Shown here: piece by piece, positions 15,644-26,245 of the stretch
Layout: every line of letters starts with the position of its first letter
How positions within the stretch are numbered: position 1 is the stretch's first letter
Assembly (NCBI RefSeq): GCF_014529945.1
Contig: NZ_JACVFB010000003.1
Span: 1,054,001-1,118,000 of the forward strand
DNA from: Chitinophaga varians
GTDB lineage: Bacteria; Bacteroidota; Bacteroidia; Chitinophagales; Chitinophagaceae
Length of the DNA stretch: 64,000 nt
Reading direction: 5' to 3'
Program-made: the position numbers and the translations under genes
The notes under the pieces: model-generated
The model's input: only the letters and a program-made list of their open reading frames with translations
Told to the model about the DNA's origin: nothing
Databases searched by the model: none

Positions 15644-17866
15644 CTATTTCAGGTGTTCTTCCACAGAAGTATCGTAGATCTGTTTCCAGTCGCTTACTTT
15701 ACCCCAGTCTTCACCACCTACTTTCACGTGATCACCGGTTACGGCGCCAATTTTCACGTAACGTACAGAAACTTCTGTAGCGTCTACCAGGCCGTGCATC
15801 AGTGCTTCAAATTTCTCTTTATTTTCCGGTTTAACGGTAACGACTACACGGCTTTGGCTTTCACCGAAGAGGTAGGCGTCTTTACGGAATTTATCATTCA
15901 GTTGCAGTTCAAAGCCCAGGCCTCTTGGCATAGCGCTTTCTATCATGGTAACGAACAGACCACCTTCGCTGATATCGTGCGCGGACTGGATCAGGCCGGC
16001 TTTGTTCAGTTTAGTGATAGCCTGCTGTAACTGCAGTTCCTCTTCGAGGTTGAAGTGAGGAGCAGGGCTGTATTCGATACCGATGATTTTGTGCAGATAT
16101 TCGGAGCTGTTGATATCGTTGCGGCTGCGGCCAATCATGTATACCAGGTCACCGGCTTCTTTGAAGTCGAGGGTGATACGTTGATCGATGCTGTCGAGCA
16201 GGCCCACCATACCGATAGTAGGAGTGGGATATACCGCGCCATCAGGTGATTGGTTGTAGAAGCTCACGTTACCGCCGGTAACCGGGGTATTGAACTTGCG
16301 GCAGGCTTCGCCCATACCTTGTACTGCATGGACGAACTGGTAGTAAACTTCCGGATCGTAAGGGTTGCCGAAGTTGAGGCAGTTGGTGATAGCCAGTGGT
16401 TCACCGCCGGAGCAAACGATGTTACGGGCAGCTTCCGCCACAGCGATCTGGCCGCCTTTGTGCGGATCAGCAAATACGTAACGGCTGTTACAGTCGGTCG
16501 TCATTGCCAGCGCTTTTTTGGTACCTTTTACCAGTACGATCGGAGCGTCGCTTGGTGCGTTGGTAGTGGCATTGGCAGTACCTACCATGCTGTCGTACTG
16601 GTTGTAGATCCAGCGTTTGGAAGCGATGTTAGGCAGTGCGATGATTCTTTCCGCTGCGAAGCGGGCGTGTTCTGTATCCGGAACGTTCTGAATATCGAAC
16701 GCCTTCACTTTCTGGAAGTAGGCAGGTTCCGTATAAGCGCGGTGATATTGAGGAGCGCCGCCACCGAGCACGAGGCTTTCAGCAGGAACGTCCGCTTCCA
16801 GTTCACCGTTCATATAGAACTTCAGGTTGGTGTCTTTGGTTACTTCACCGATCTGAACGCAGTGCAGGTCCCATTTTTCGAAGATGTCGAGTACTGCTTT
16901 TTCCTGACCTTTTTTCACGACGATGAGCATGCGTTCCTGGCTTTCGCTCAGCAGCATTTCCCATCCTTTCATATTTTCCTGGCGGGTAGGCACTTTATCC
17001 AGCCAGATGTGCATGCCATGTTCGCCTTTGGCGCTCATTTCGGCAGTAGAGCAGGTGATACCGGCAGCGCCCATATCCTGCATACCGATGATAGCGTTGG
17101 TTTTAATTACTTCGAGGCAGGCTTCCAGCAGTTTCTTTTCCTGGAAAGGGTCACCTACCTGTACAGCCGGCAGGTCTTCCGCACTGTCTTCCGTGATGTT
17201 GGCAGAAGCGAAAGAAGCGCCGCCGATACCGTCTTTACCGGTAGCGGAACCTACGATGAAAACCGGGTTGCCTTCACCGTGGGAGGTAGCGGAAACTGTC
17301 TGGCCTACTTTTACGATACCCACGCTCATCGCGTTTACCAGCGGGTTGGTACCGTAGCAGTCTTCAAAATAAGTTTCGCCGCCTACGGTTGGAACACCGA
17401 AGCAGTTACCATAGTGACCGATACCGTGAACGATACCTTTTACCAGGTGCTGTGTTTTTTTATCATTGATATTGCCGAAGCGCAGGGAGTTCAGTGCCGC
17501 AATGGGGCGGGCGCCCATTGTGAAGATATCGCGGTGGATACCACCAACCCCGGTAGCAGCGCCCTGGAAAGGCTCAATTGCTGAAGGGTGGTTATGGGAT
17601 TCTATTTTAAATACAACTGCGTATCCATCACCGATATCTACCAGTCCGGCGTTTTCCTCACCAGCCTTTACGAGGAGGCGGTCACCTTCACGTGGTAATG
17701 ACTTCAGCCATACGATTGAGTTTTTGTAAGAGCAGTGCTCACTCCACATAACGGAGTACATACTCAATTCGGTAAAGTTGGGATTACGCCCTAAGATAGA
17801 TTCAATTCGTTCAAACTCGTCAGCAGTAAGGCCCAGCTGTTCAGCAATTTCTACGGTGGTTTGCAT
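15644..17866 (-). CDS. purL: Phosphoribosylformylglycinamidine synthase, PurL subunit
   Basis: It converts FGAR to FGAM with ATP and ammonia in purine synthesis. At 740 residues it is the small PurL form, which needs separate PurQ and PurS; neither is in this window. Visible motifs are SMYSVMWSEHCSYKNS near the N-terminus, VFKIESHNHPSAIEPFQGAATGVGG (nucleotide site), MQDMGAAGITCSTAEM and, in the second half, AHDISEGGLFVTMIES. Both AIR-synthase-like halves are complete. It is monocistronic on this strand and divergent from glnN. Confidence 0.95.
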   Translation of the reverse strand: MQTTVEIAEQLGLTADEFERIESILGRNPNFTELSMYSVMWSEHCSYKNSIVWLKSLPREGDRLLVKAGEENAGLVDIGDGYAVVFKIESHNHPSAIEPFQGAATGVGGIHRDIFTMGARPIAALNSLRFGNINDKKTQHLVKGIVHGIGHYGNCFGVPTVGGETYFEDCYGTNPLVNAMSVGIVKVGQTVSATSHGEGNPVFIVGSATGKDGIGGASFASANITEDSAEDLPAVQVGDPFQEKKLLEACLEVIKTNAIIGMQDMGAAGITCSTAEMSAKGEHGMHIWLDKVPTRQENMKGWEMLLSESQERMLIVVKKGQEKAVLDIFEKWDLHCVQIGEVTKDTNLKFYMNGELEADVPAESLVLGGGAPQYHRAYTEPAYFQKVKAFDIQNVPDTEHARFAAERIIALPNIASKRWIYNQYDSMVGTANATTNAPSDAPIVLVKGTKKALAMTTDCNSRYVFADPHKGGQIAVAEAARNIVCSGGEPLAITNCLNFGNPYDPEVYYQFVHAVQGMGEACRKFNTPVTGGNVSFYNQSPDGAVYPTPTIGMVGLLDSIDQRITLDFKEAGDLVYMIGRSRNDINSSEYLHKIIGIEYSPAPHFNLEEELQLQQAITKLNKAGLIQSAHDISEGGLFVTMIESAMPRGLGFELQLNDKFRKDAYLFGESQSRVVVTVKPENKEKFEALMHGLVDATEVSVRYVKIGAVTGDHVKVGGEDWGKVSDWKQIYDTSVEEHLK

Positions 17867-17968
17867 GTAGTTTAAGTATAAAAAAACGAGTAATTAAAAA
17901 GAAGATGCAAACCTACAAGATTTTATGGCAAATGCCAAGAATGAGGGGTTAAAGGGCGTAAAAATGGG

Positions 17969-18211
17969 GATGCATTTGTCCCCGGGGCTTCAGCCCCGGG
18001 CTATGATGTTATTGGGCCATCCTGATAAGATGCTATGGGATATGGCCCATCTTCCCGGAAAGCCGGGTTTCCGGGGAAGTTCCTATCCGGGAAGCTTCTA
18101 TCGATTCCCAGGTAACTATAAAACTCACCCGATAACGCCTGCATCTTCTAAAAGGCGTCTGAACAACAATCGTAGCCCGGGGCTTCAGCCCTGGGTTTTA
18201 TGGGATGCATC
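17969..18211. repeat. MITE-like intergenic element with CCCGGGGCTTCAGCCC ends
   Basis: Left end (17969-18008) and right end (18168-18211) are inverted copies of about 40 bases. Each contains GATGCAT near the outer side and the palindromic core GGGGCTTCAGCCCC followed by GGGCTA-GAT. The interior has further hairpins (CTTCCCGGAAA..TTTCCGGGGAAG). No convincing ORF lies inside. It sits in the 540-base gap between divergent purL and glnN; the rest of that gap shows nothing but the glnN promoter. Confidence 0.7.
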
Positions 18212-18358
18212 ACATGGCATCACATCAGCATTTTCATATTATAAATTTTTTAATTCATCAGTTTCAGACATCGACAACATCTTTTTTTTATTCATTTCTC
18301 AAAAAAATCGCCTTTATAAACCAAGAAATGTAATTTTTTGGTTAAAGTGAACAATTTA

Positions 18359-18390
18359 TTTGCATTTCCAGCGACGTTGGCGTTCTTTTG
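18359..18390 (+). promoter_or_regulatory. Promoter for glnN
   Basis: TTTG at 18359-18362, a 20-base spacer and TTCTTTTG at 18383-18390 (one mismatch to TAnnTTTG) lie 18 bases before the start codon. Confidence 0.5.
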
Positions 18391-18408
18391 TATTAAAATT
18401 ATTACAGC

Positions 18409-20598
18409 ATGCAATCGTTACGTTTCACCGCGCTGGAAGGATTAGCTGGCGTAGACACCAATCTTCCCGAACACAACGGTAAAATCACCGAGGTATTTGG
18501 CAGCAATGTTTTTGCCGGAAGAATTGTAAGAGAATACCTGAGTGACGAGGCTTATAAAAGCCTGATGAACTCCATTAAGAATGGCACTAAGCTGGAACGC
18601 AAAATGGCGGAGCAAATCGCTTCCGGCATGAAAGCCTGGGCTATGAAAAAGGGAGTAACCCACTACACTCACTGGTTTCAGCCGTTAACCGGCACCACTG
18701 CTGAAAAACACGACTCATTCTTCACCCTGAAAGGTGATGGATCTGCCCTGGAAACTTTCGACGGCGACGCCCTGGTACAACAGGAGCCCGATGCCTCCAG
18801 CTTCCCTAACGGCGGTCTGAGAGCTACTTTTGAAGCCCGTGGCTACACTGCCTGGGATCCTTCCTCTCCTGCTTTTATCCTGGAACAGGGTTATGGTAAA
18901 ACCCTCTGCATCCCTACTATATTTGTTTCTTATACCGGCGAATCACTGGACTACAAAGCTCCACTGCTGAAAGCACTGGCCGCTATCGACAAAGCCGCAG
19001 TAGACGTATGCAACTACTTCGATAAAAATGTTACCAAAGTAACTCCTACCCTCGGTTGGGAACAGGAATACTTCCTGGTAGATGAAAACCTGGCTAACGC
19101 CCGTCCTGACCTGCTCATGACCGGCCGTACCGTGGTAGGTCACGCACCTTCCAAAGGTCAACAGCTGGAAGACCACTACTTCGGTTCCATCCCTGAGCGT
19201 ATTTACGCGTACATGCGCGATTTCGAAGAAGAATCCTACAAACTGGGCATTCCGTTAAGAACACGCCACAATGAAGTAGCTCCTTCCCAGTTCGAATGCG
19301 CTCCTATATTTGAAGAAGTGAACATCGCAGTGGACCACAACTCCCTGCTGATGGACATCATGAATAAAGTGGCCAAACGCCACAAACTGAAAGTGCTGCT
19401 GCACGAAAAACCATTCGCTGGCATCAACGGTTCCGGTAAACACAACAACTGGAGCATGGCCACCGATACTGGTGTGAACCTGCTGGCTCCGGGCAAAACC
19501 CCGAAAACCAACCTGATGTTCCTCACCTTCTTCGTGAACACCATCAAAGCGGTACATGACTACGCCGACCTGCTGAGAGCTGCTATCGCTTCTGCCAGCA
19601 ACGACTTCCGTCTGGGTGCCAACGAAGCGCCTCCTGCTATTATCTCCGTATTCTCCGGTAAATATCTCTACGATGTACTGCAGGAAGTAAAATCCCGCGT
19701 AAGCAACAAGTTCGACGAACAAGACGAGGCCATCCTCAAACTGGACCTGCACCGTCACATTCCTGAACTGATGCTGGACAACACCGACCGTAACCGTACC
19801 TCTCCTTTTGCGTTCACCGGTAACAAGTTCGAGTTCCGCGCCGTAGGTTCTACTGCCAACTGCGCCTCCGCTATGACCGTACTGAACACCATCGTGGCCA
19901 AAACCCTGACCGACTTTAAAGTGGAAGTGGACGGCCTGATCGAAAAAGGTGAGAAAAAAGAGATTGCCATCATGCAAACTCTTCGGAAATATATTGTAGA
20001 TTCGGAAAAAATATTGTTCGAAGGCGACGGCTACAGCGAAGAATGGGAAAAAGAAGCCGAAAGAAGAGGTTTACAGAACATCAAAACCACGCCTAAAGCG
20101 CTGGATGCGATGATCACTCCTAAAGCCTCCAAGCTGTACTCCGAAACCGGTGTTTATACCGAAAAAGAATTACACGCCCGTCACGAGATCCTGCTCGAAG
20201 ACTATGTGAAGAAAGTTCAGATCGAAGCCCGTGTAATCGGTGACCTGGCCACCAACACTATTTTACCCGCAGCTATCAGCTACCTCAATGACCTGATCAG
20301 CAATATCCGCGGACTGAAAGAAATTGGCATGGGTGAAGCTGCCTACAAAGCACAAACACAAATCGCTGCCAAAATATCTGAACACATCAATGTGATCAGT
20401 GAAAACGTTCAGGCTATGATCGAGCAACGTAAAGTGACCAACAAGTTGACCGACAGCCGCCAGAAAGCGATTGAATACTGCGAAAAAATTAAACCGTACT
20501 TCGATATTATCCGCTACCACTCCGATAAACTGGAATTCCTGGTAGATGATAAAAGATGGGCACTGCCTAAGTACAGAGAACTGCTTTTCTTGCGATAA
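18409..20598 (+). CDS. glnN: Glutamine synthetase type III
   Basis: It makes glutamine from glutamate and ammonia with ATP. The 729-residue length is that of GSIII, about 250 residues longer than GSI. The start MQSLRFTALEGLAG and FGSNVF are GSIII-specific. THYTHWFQPLTGTTAEKHDSF and GWEQEYFLVD carry metal-ligand Glu residues. NEVAPSQFECAPIFEE, GINGSGKHNNWSM and NRTSPFAFTGNKFEFRAVGS form the active site. It is monocistronic, with its own terminator. Type III enzymes are the main GS in many Bacteroidota; no nitrogen regulator lies nearby. Confidence 0.96.
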   Translation: MQSLRFTALEGLAGVDTNLPEHNGKITEVFGSNVFAGRIVREYLSDEAYKSLMNSIKNGTKLERKMAEQIASGMKAWAMKKGVTHYTHWFQPLTGTTAEKHDSFFTLKGDGSALETFDGDALVQQEPDASSFPNGGLRATFEARGYTAWDPSSPAFILEQGYGKTLCIPTIFVSYTGESLDYKAPLLKALAAIDKAAVDVCNYFDKNVTKVTPTLGWEQEYFLVDENLANARPDLLMTGRTVVGHAPSKGQQLEDHYFGSIPERIYAYMRDFEEESYKLGIPLRTRHNEVAPSQFECAPIFEEVNIAVDHNSLLMDIMNKVAKRHKLKVLLHEKPFAGINGSGKHNNWSMATDTGVNLLAPGKTPKTNLMFLTFFVNTIKAVHDYADLLRAAIASASNDFRLGANEAPPAIISVFSGKYLYDVLQEVKSRVSNKFDEQDEAILKLDLHRHIPELMLDNTDRNRTSPFAFTGNKFEFRAVGSTANCASAMTVLNTIVAKTLTDFKVEVDGLIEKGEKKEIAIMQTLRKYIVDSEKILFEGDGYSEEWEKEAERRGLQNIKTTPKALDAMITPKASKLYSETGVYTEKELHARHEILLEDYVKKVQIEARVIGDLATNTILPAAISYLNDLISNIRGLKEIGMGEAAYKAQTQIAAKISEHINVISENVQAMIEQRKVTNKLTDSRQKAIEYCEKIKPYFDIIRYHSDKLEFLVDDKRWALPKYRELLFLR

Positions 20599-20626
20599 AA
20601 CCGTAAGATTGTTTTGGTGTATGATT

Positions 20627-20659
20627 AGCCCCGGATTTTTATCCGGGGCTTTGTTTTTT
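20627..20659 (+). terminator. glnN terminator
   Basis: AGCCCCGGAT-TTTT-ATCCGGGGCT followed by TTGTTTTTT, 28 bases after the glnN stop. Confidence 0.9.
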
Positions 20660-20768
20660 CCTGATTTCTATGTACTTTAAAGTATATCCCTGACCGTTGC
20701 CCCTCCTGCCCTTTTAACCCGTACACCCACGCCAGGAAAGCTTTTCCTCACCCAAAATCAATATACCC

Positions 20769-21590
20769 ATGAAAAAAAATCCATTGGGCCTGCTACTGTA
20801 TTGCACCATCTTTACCGCCCTGTTCCTGACTGCCTGCCTCAAACCCAACGGCCCCATCGTAGTCCCCGGACATCCCACCGTCAGGATTACGCTGCTGAAA
20901 GAACTGGACCCGCTGTATGCCGACTCGTTCCGGCTGTACTACAACAGCCAGGGCAACCCCACCAGGATTATCCCTACCCTGGTAGGCACAGGCAGACCTA
21001 TGTGGCTGTTCCGGTACGACAACCAGCAGCGGCTGGTCGCCAGAATCGGCTCCTACAGCTCTTTAGAAACCTTTGAAATGGCCCATCGTTATGTGTATGA
21101 CGCCGCCGGCCGCATTATCAGGGACACTGCATATGTCTTCGGTACGTTTGACACGACCGTCACCCCGGTCGGCATTGGCGGCCAGCGCCTCCGTACCACC
21201 ACCTATCAGTATGATAGCCTTAACCGCATCATCCGGGCAGTGGCCACTGAGATGCCTACGCATCCGCCCGTCTTCCGGAGCACCATTGACTATTCCTACA
21301 ACAGCAGCGGTAACGCCTGGAGAATACAAAACATCACCGAAGAAATTACCGCAATGGGCATACAACCAGATACGACCATCGTCTATCCGGTATATGACAA
21401 CAAAATCAATTTCCGCCGGCTGCATCCACTGTGGCAGTTCATCGACAGAGATTACAGCCGCAACAACCCGAACCAGGTAGTGAGTTACAATTCCTACGGA
21501 CTGCCGCTGGAATTTCCTGCACCACCGTATCCGCAGAGTTCTTATGTACTGGGCATTCCGTTTCACCACACTGCTATCCGCTACCAGTAA
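20769..21590 (+). CDS. Lipoprotein of unknown function with YD-like repeats
   Basis: The 273-residue product has a lipoprotein signal peptide; LTACLKPNG is a lipobox with the acylated Cys at about 23. The mature part repeats a short motif: LYYNSQGNPTRI, FRYDNQQRLVAR, YVYDAAGRIIRD, YQYDSLNRIIRA, YSYNSSGNAWRI. These resemble the YD/RHS-type beta-strands found in Bacteroidota surface lipoproteins, without any toxin domain. The function is unknown. It is convergent with accC, with a bidirectional terminator between them. Confidence 0.75.
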   Translation: MKKNPLGLLLYCTIFTALFLTACLKPNGPIVVPGHPTVRITLLKELDPLYADSFRLYYNSQGNPTRIIPTLVGTGRPMWLFRYDNQQRLVARIGSYSSLETFEMAHRYVYDAAGRIIRDTAYVFGTFDTTVTPVGIGGQRLRTTTYQYDSLNRIIRAVATEMPTHPPVFRSTIDYSYNSSGNAWRIQNITEEITAMGIQPDTTIVYPVYDNKINFRRLHPLWQFIDRDYSRNNPNQVVSYNSYGLPLEFPAPPYPQSSYVLGIPFHHTAIRYQ

Positions 21591-21604
21591 CCACCTTAAA
21601 ACAG

Positions 21605-21634
21605 AAAAGCTCCGGAGACATCTCCGGAGCTTTT
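21605..21634. terminator. Bidirectional terminator
   Basis: AAAAGCTCCGGAGA-CA-TCTCCGGAGCTTTT is a near-perfect palindrome with T-runs on both strands, between the convergent lipoprotein and accC genes. Confidence 0.9.
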
Positions 21635-21652
21635 CCAATACAGTGCACTTTC

Positions 21653-22990
<1,338 letters not shown>

Positions 22991-23029
22991 TGTTTTCCTT
23001 ATAAGTTGATATAATAGCTAAGTAGCAGG

Positions 23030-23114
23030 CAGCCATTAGTTCTTAGTAGTTAGCCTTTAACCCTACAAAAAATCTGTCAGAGGCTAAAGGCTAACTGCTG
23101 AGCACTAATGGCTG
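23030..23114. repeat. Inverted repeat between accB and accC
   Basis: Two 33-base arms (23030-23062 and 23082-23114) are nearly perfect inverted copies: CAGCCATTAGT..AGTTAGCCTTTA on the left is mirrored on the right. The 19-base centre is unpaired. There is no T-run on the minus strand, so it is more a REP-type palindrome or RNA-processing signal than a terminator. Confidence 0.75.
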
Positions 23115-23117
23115 TTA

Positions 23118-23603
23118 TTACGGTTCTACTAAAAACAAAGGTTGATCGTATTCTACCGGAGTGGCATCGTCAACAAGCACTTTGACGATCTTACCGCTTA
23201 CTTCACTTTCGATTTCGTTGAATAACTTCATCGCTTCAATGATGCATACTACCTTGCCGGCAGCAATTTCATCACCTACGTTCACGAAAGGAGCTTTATC
23301 AGGTCCTGCTGAACGGTAGAAGGTACCGATCATAGGAGATTTGATAGTAATCAGGTTATCTGCTTTGGGAGCAGCTGGTGCGGCTGCTGCAGGTGTTGCT
23401 GCTGCCTGTACCGGGGCGGCGGCCGGAGCTACCGCTGCTACCGTCTGAATCGGCGCTGCGGCCGCAGGAACAGCGATTACCTGTTGTACTTCGTTGTCTT
23501 TCTGTTTTATTGTAATCTTGAACTTGTCCTGCTCAATGCTCAGTTCACTGATATTTGATTTGTTGATCATTTTTACCAGTTCCTGAATCTGTTTAAAGTC
23601 CAT
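23118..23603 (-). CDS. accB: Acetyl-CoA carboxylase, biotin carboxyl carrier protein
   Basis: It carries the biotin that AccC carboxylates. I place the start at MDFKQIQELVKMI (161 residues), because this is the usual AccB N-terminus; an in-frame start 54 bases upstream adds an atypical tail. A long Ala/Pro linker (about 45-80) leads to the lipoyl-like domain with IEAMKLFNEIE, the biotinylated Lys at 126. It lies between efp and accC, an arrangement common in bacteria. Confidence 0.96.
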   Translation of the reverse strand: MDFKQIQELVKMINKSNISELSIEQDKFKITIKQKDNEVQQVIAVPAAAAPIQTVAAVAPAAAPVQAAATPAAAAPAAPKADNLITIKSPMIGTFYRSAGPDKAPFVNVGDEIAAGKVVCIIEAMKLFNEIESEVSGKIVKVLVDDATPVEYDQPLFLVEP

Positions 23604-23711
23604 GTAGACAGTTTTTGGTTTATAATTTATGAACGTATATGGTCCTTTACCGGACAACCGGGGCCGCCCTGAGGCAGCCCGGTAGCCAGATAAATAATTT
23701 CAGAGAATGAA

Positions 23712-24278
23712 TTACGCCTTTACTCTTTCGATGTATTCGCCGGTTTTGGTATTCACACGGATCTGTTCTCCCTCATCCACAAACAACGGCACCATGACAG
23801 TAGCACCTGTCTCCACAGTAGCAGGTTTCAGGGTACGGGTAGCCGTATCACCTTTTACACCTGGTTCTGAATAAGTTACTGTTACCACAATTTTATCAGG
23901 CAGTTCTACCGCCATGTACTGTTCAGTTTCAGTATTGATCTGAACCATTACTTCCTGGCCTTCTTTCAGGAACTGAGGAGCGTCGATGGCCTGTTCTGCC
24001 ATAGCAATCTGCTCAAACGTCTCGTTGTCCATGAAATTGTAACCGGTGTCATCCTTATATAAAAACTGGAATGCCTTTTTCTCAATACGAACCGGGAAAA
24101 TGGTATCGCCGGAGTTCCAGGTGTGCTCTATAGAACGGCTATTATCAACGCCCTTCAATTTAGCCCAAACTTTTGCTGCAGCACGGGCGGTTTTGTTTTG
24201 ACCAAACTCTACAACAGAATACAAACTGTTATCCAGCTTGATAATTAATCCTGTTCTGATATCTGCGGTGGTAGCCAT
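23712..24278 (-). CDS. efp: Translation elongation factor P, unusual tip loop
   Basis: It relieves ribosome stalling at proline runs. The 188-residue protein has the three EF-P domains, starting MATTADIRTGLIIKLDN and ending with the OB-type ERVKA-type C-terminus. The tip loop of domain I, normally PGKG with the modified Lys (K34 in E. coli), reads GQNKTARAAAKVW here (26-38). It appears longer by about two residues and lacks the PGKG turn; Lys29 or Arg32 would be nearest the tip. This form may be shared by relatives. First gene of efp-accB-accC. Confidence 0.93.
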   Translation of the reverse strand: MATTADIRTGLIIKLDNSLYSVVEFGQNKTARAAAKVWAKLKGVDNSRSIEHTWNSGDTIFPVRIEKKAFQFLYKDDTGYNFMDNETFEQIAMAEQAIDAPQFLKEGQEVMVQINTETEQYMAVELPDKIVVTVTYSEPGVKGDTATRTLKPATVETGATVMVPLFVDEGEQIRVNTKTGEYIERVKA

Positions 24279-24319
24279 AAATAGGTTACTGATTTTAAGT
24301 TAAAAATTTATACGGATTG

Positions 24320-24327
24320 CAAAAGTA
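24320..24327 (-). promoter_or_regulatory. Candidate -7 box for efp-accB-accC
   Basis: TACTTTTG on the minus strand matches TAnnTTTG, 41 bases before the efp ATG. No clear -33 is visible. Confidence 0.4.
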
Positions 24328-24468
24328 GAAATTTTTGCATATGAACGAACACTAAATTCCTAAAATTAGGCAGATTAGTCTCTTTTCGACCCAATTTTCG
24401 TCTTTTTTCTCCAATAAATGACATTAAAGGGCTAAATTGAATTTTAAATCAAGCAAATTCATAATAGT

Positions 24469-24984
24469 ATGCGTCAGTTTTTATTATTTGTATTGTGTTG
24501 TGTGCCAATGTTTATGAAGGCTCAAACTACCACCCCTTCCAAACCGGCCTATTTGCAGTATCCCATCGTCCCGGCGTTCCCGATGATCCTCACCGATGGC
24601 AATACCTTTACTAAAAATGATCTCCGCAAAAACGAAAAGACCATGGTGTTTGTTTTCAGTGTGGATTGTGACCACTGTAAACACCTGACAGAAGAAGTGC
24701 TGAAAAACATCGATAAGTTCAAAAATGTACAGATTCTGATGGTAACCCCCTTTAAGGTAGAGCAGATGAAGGAATATTATGATCACTATAATATCAAAAA
24801 GTACCCCAACATTATTATGGCCAGCGAACCTACCCGTCAGATCATGTATTTCTACGACCTGCACTACTTCCCGGGACTTTATCTGTACGATAAAAAACAA
24901 CAGTTCATCAAAGGATTTGAGGGCACCGTTAAACTGGACTCACTCGTACATTACCTGGCCAGTCGCCCGCTGAAATGGCAATAA
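24469..24984 (+). CDS. Exported thioredoxin-fold protein
   Basis: This 171-residue protein has a signal peptide (MRQFLLFVLCCVPMFMKAQ). The thioredoxin-like domain has MVFVFSVDCDHCKHL, with a CxxC redox motif CDHC at 67-70, and IKKYPNIIMA, with a cis-Pro-like segment. It probably acts in the periplasm on thiol-disulfide exchange or cytochrome maturation, like TlpA/ResA relatives. It is a single gene upstream of mdh on the same strand, with a putative mdh promoter in the gap. Confidence 0.78.
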   Translation: MRQFLLFVLCCVPMFMKAQTTTPSKPAYLQYPIVPAFPMILTDGNTFTKNDLRKNEKTMVFVFSVDCDHCKHLTEEVLKNIDKFKNVQILMVTPFKVEQMKEYYDHYNIKKYPNIIMASEPTRQIMYFYDLHYFPGLYLYDKKQQFIKGFEGTVKLDSLVHYLASRPLKWQ

Positions 24985-25014
24985 ACACGGCGGCCGGATC
25001 TGATCCCGAATCAT

Positions 25015-25022
25015 TACATTTG
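25015..25022 (+). promoter_or_regulatory. Candidate -7 box for mdh
   Basis: TACATTTG matches TAnnTTTG, 40 bases before the mdh ATG. The -33 region is not recognisable. Confidence 0.4.
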
Positions 25023-25062
25023 TTTATTATAATCATTCTTCACTTTTAAAGCTATCGACAAA

Positions 25063-26004
25063 ATGAAAGTTACAGTAGTAGGAGCTGGGAATGTGGGCGC
25101 TACCTGCGCCAATGTGCTGGCCCATAGAGATTTTCTGCAGGAAGTGGTTTTACTGGATATTAAGGAAGGAACAGCTGAAGGAAAGGCGCTGGACACCTGG
25201 CAGCAGGCTCCCATTGATTATTACAGCACCAAGGTGACCGGCGTTACCAACGATTACGCCAAAACTGCCAACAGTGATGTCGTTGTCATCACCTCCGGCC
25301 TTCCCCGCAAACCCGGTATGAGCCGCGATGACCTGATTTCCACCAACGCCAATATCGTTAAATCAGTCACTGAAAATATCACCAAACACTCACCAGACGC
25401 TATCATCATCGTTGTCAGCAACCCGCTGGACGTGATGACCTATTGCGCTTACCTCACTGCTAAAAAAAGCAGCTCCAAAGTATTCGGTATGGCCGGCATC
25501 CTCGATACCGCCCGCTACCGCGCTTTCCTGGCAGATGAAATCGGATGTTCCCCTAAAGATATTCAGGCCATCCTGATGGGCGGCCATGGAGACACCATGG
25601 TACCCCTCCCCCGTTATACCACCGTAAGCGGTATCCCGGTAACTGAACTGGTAGCTGCCGACAAACTCGATGCTATCATCCAACGCACCAAAGTAGGTGG
25701 CGGCGAAATCGTAAACCTCCTCGGTACTTCCGCCTGGTACGCTCCCGGCGCCGCTGCTGCTCAGATGGTGGAAGCCATCGTGAAGGACGAAAAACGTATC
25801 TTCCCCGTTTGCGCATGGCTTACCGGCGAATACGGACTGAAAGACATCTACCTGGGCGTTCCGGTTGTACTGGGTAAAAACGGTATCGAAAAAATACTGG
25901 AACTGCAACTCAATGCCGACGAAAAAGCACTGCTCAATACTTCTGCCCAACACGTGAAAGAAGTAATGGACGTCCTGGATAAAATGCAGTCTGCTACTGC
26001 TTAA
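25063..26004 (+). CDS. mdh: Malate dehydrogenase
   Basis: It oxidises malate to oxaloacetate with NAD in the TCA cycle. The 313-residue LDH-like protein has the NAD-binding VVGAGNVGATCANVLA (5-20) and the ITSGLPRKPGMSRDDL loop, whose GLPRKPGMSR carries the substrate Arg residues and marks malate rather than lactate use. STNANIVK, VSNPLDVMTY and the catalytic His in MGGHGDTMV complete the active site. Its length is normal. Confidence 0.95.
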   Translation: MKVTVVGAGNVGATCANVLAHRDFLQEVVLLDIKEGTAEGKALDTWQQAPIDYYSTKVTGVTNDYAKTANSDVVVITSGLPRKPGMSRDDLISTNANIVKSVTENITKHSPDAIIIVVSNPLDVMTYCAYLTAKKSSSKVFGMAGILDTARYRAFLADEIGCSPKDIQAILMGGHGDTMVPLPRYTTVSGIPVTELVAADKLDAIIQRTKVGGGEIVNLLGTSAWYAPGAAAAQMVEAIVKDEKRIFPVCAWLTGEYGLKDIYLGVPVVLGKNGIEKILELQLNADEKALLNTSAQHVKEVMDVLDKMQSATA

Positions 26005-26023
26005 CCTGTATCCAAACATTATC

Positions 26024-26069
26024 ACGGATTACAGCAACCGAAAATATTTTTTTCGCTGCTGTAATCCGT
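26024..26069. repeat. Palindrome after mdh
   Basis: ACGGATTACAGCA (26024-26036) and its inverse (26057-26069) flank a smaller inner inverted repeat (CCGAAAATA/TTTTTTTCGC). It has no T-run after the right arm, so it is a REP-like palindrome that may weakly terminate mdh. Confidence 0.6.
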
Positions 26070-26245
26070 TGTCATTTATAAAATCAACTCCCATCACCGG
26101 GAAAAATACCTTTCACTACCCCGCAGCGAATGTTAACCAGTGTTAAAAAAGATTCGTAATTTTGATTAGAGCCTGCATAAACTGGTATAAATGAAATACT
26201 TCCAAATCGAACGGGCACCATTTCGCTAACTCATAGCAACAGCGT

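Noticed and set aside
17925..18350. Plus-strand frame of 141 residues between purL and glnN
   Set aside because: It is translated repeat sequence (MITE-like element) without recognisable protein features.
26157..26164. TAATTTTG as a firm marR promoter
   Set aside because: No -33 element at proper distance; kept only as a remark under the MarR gene.
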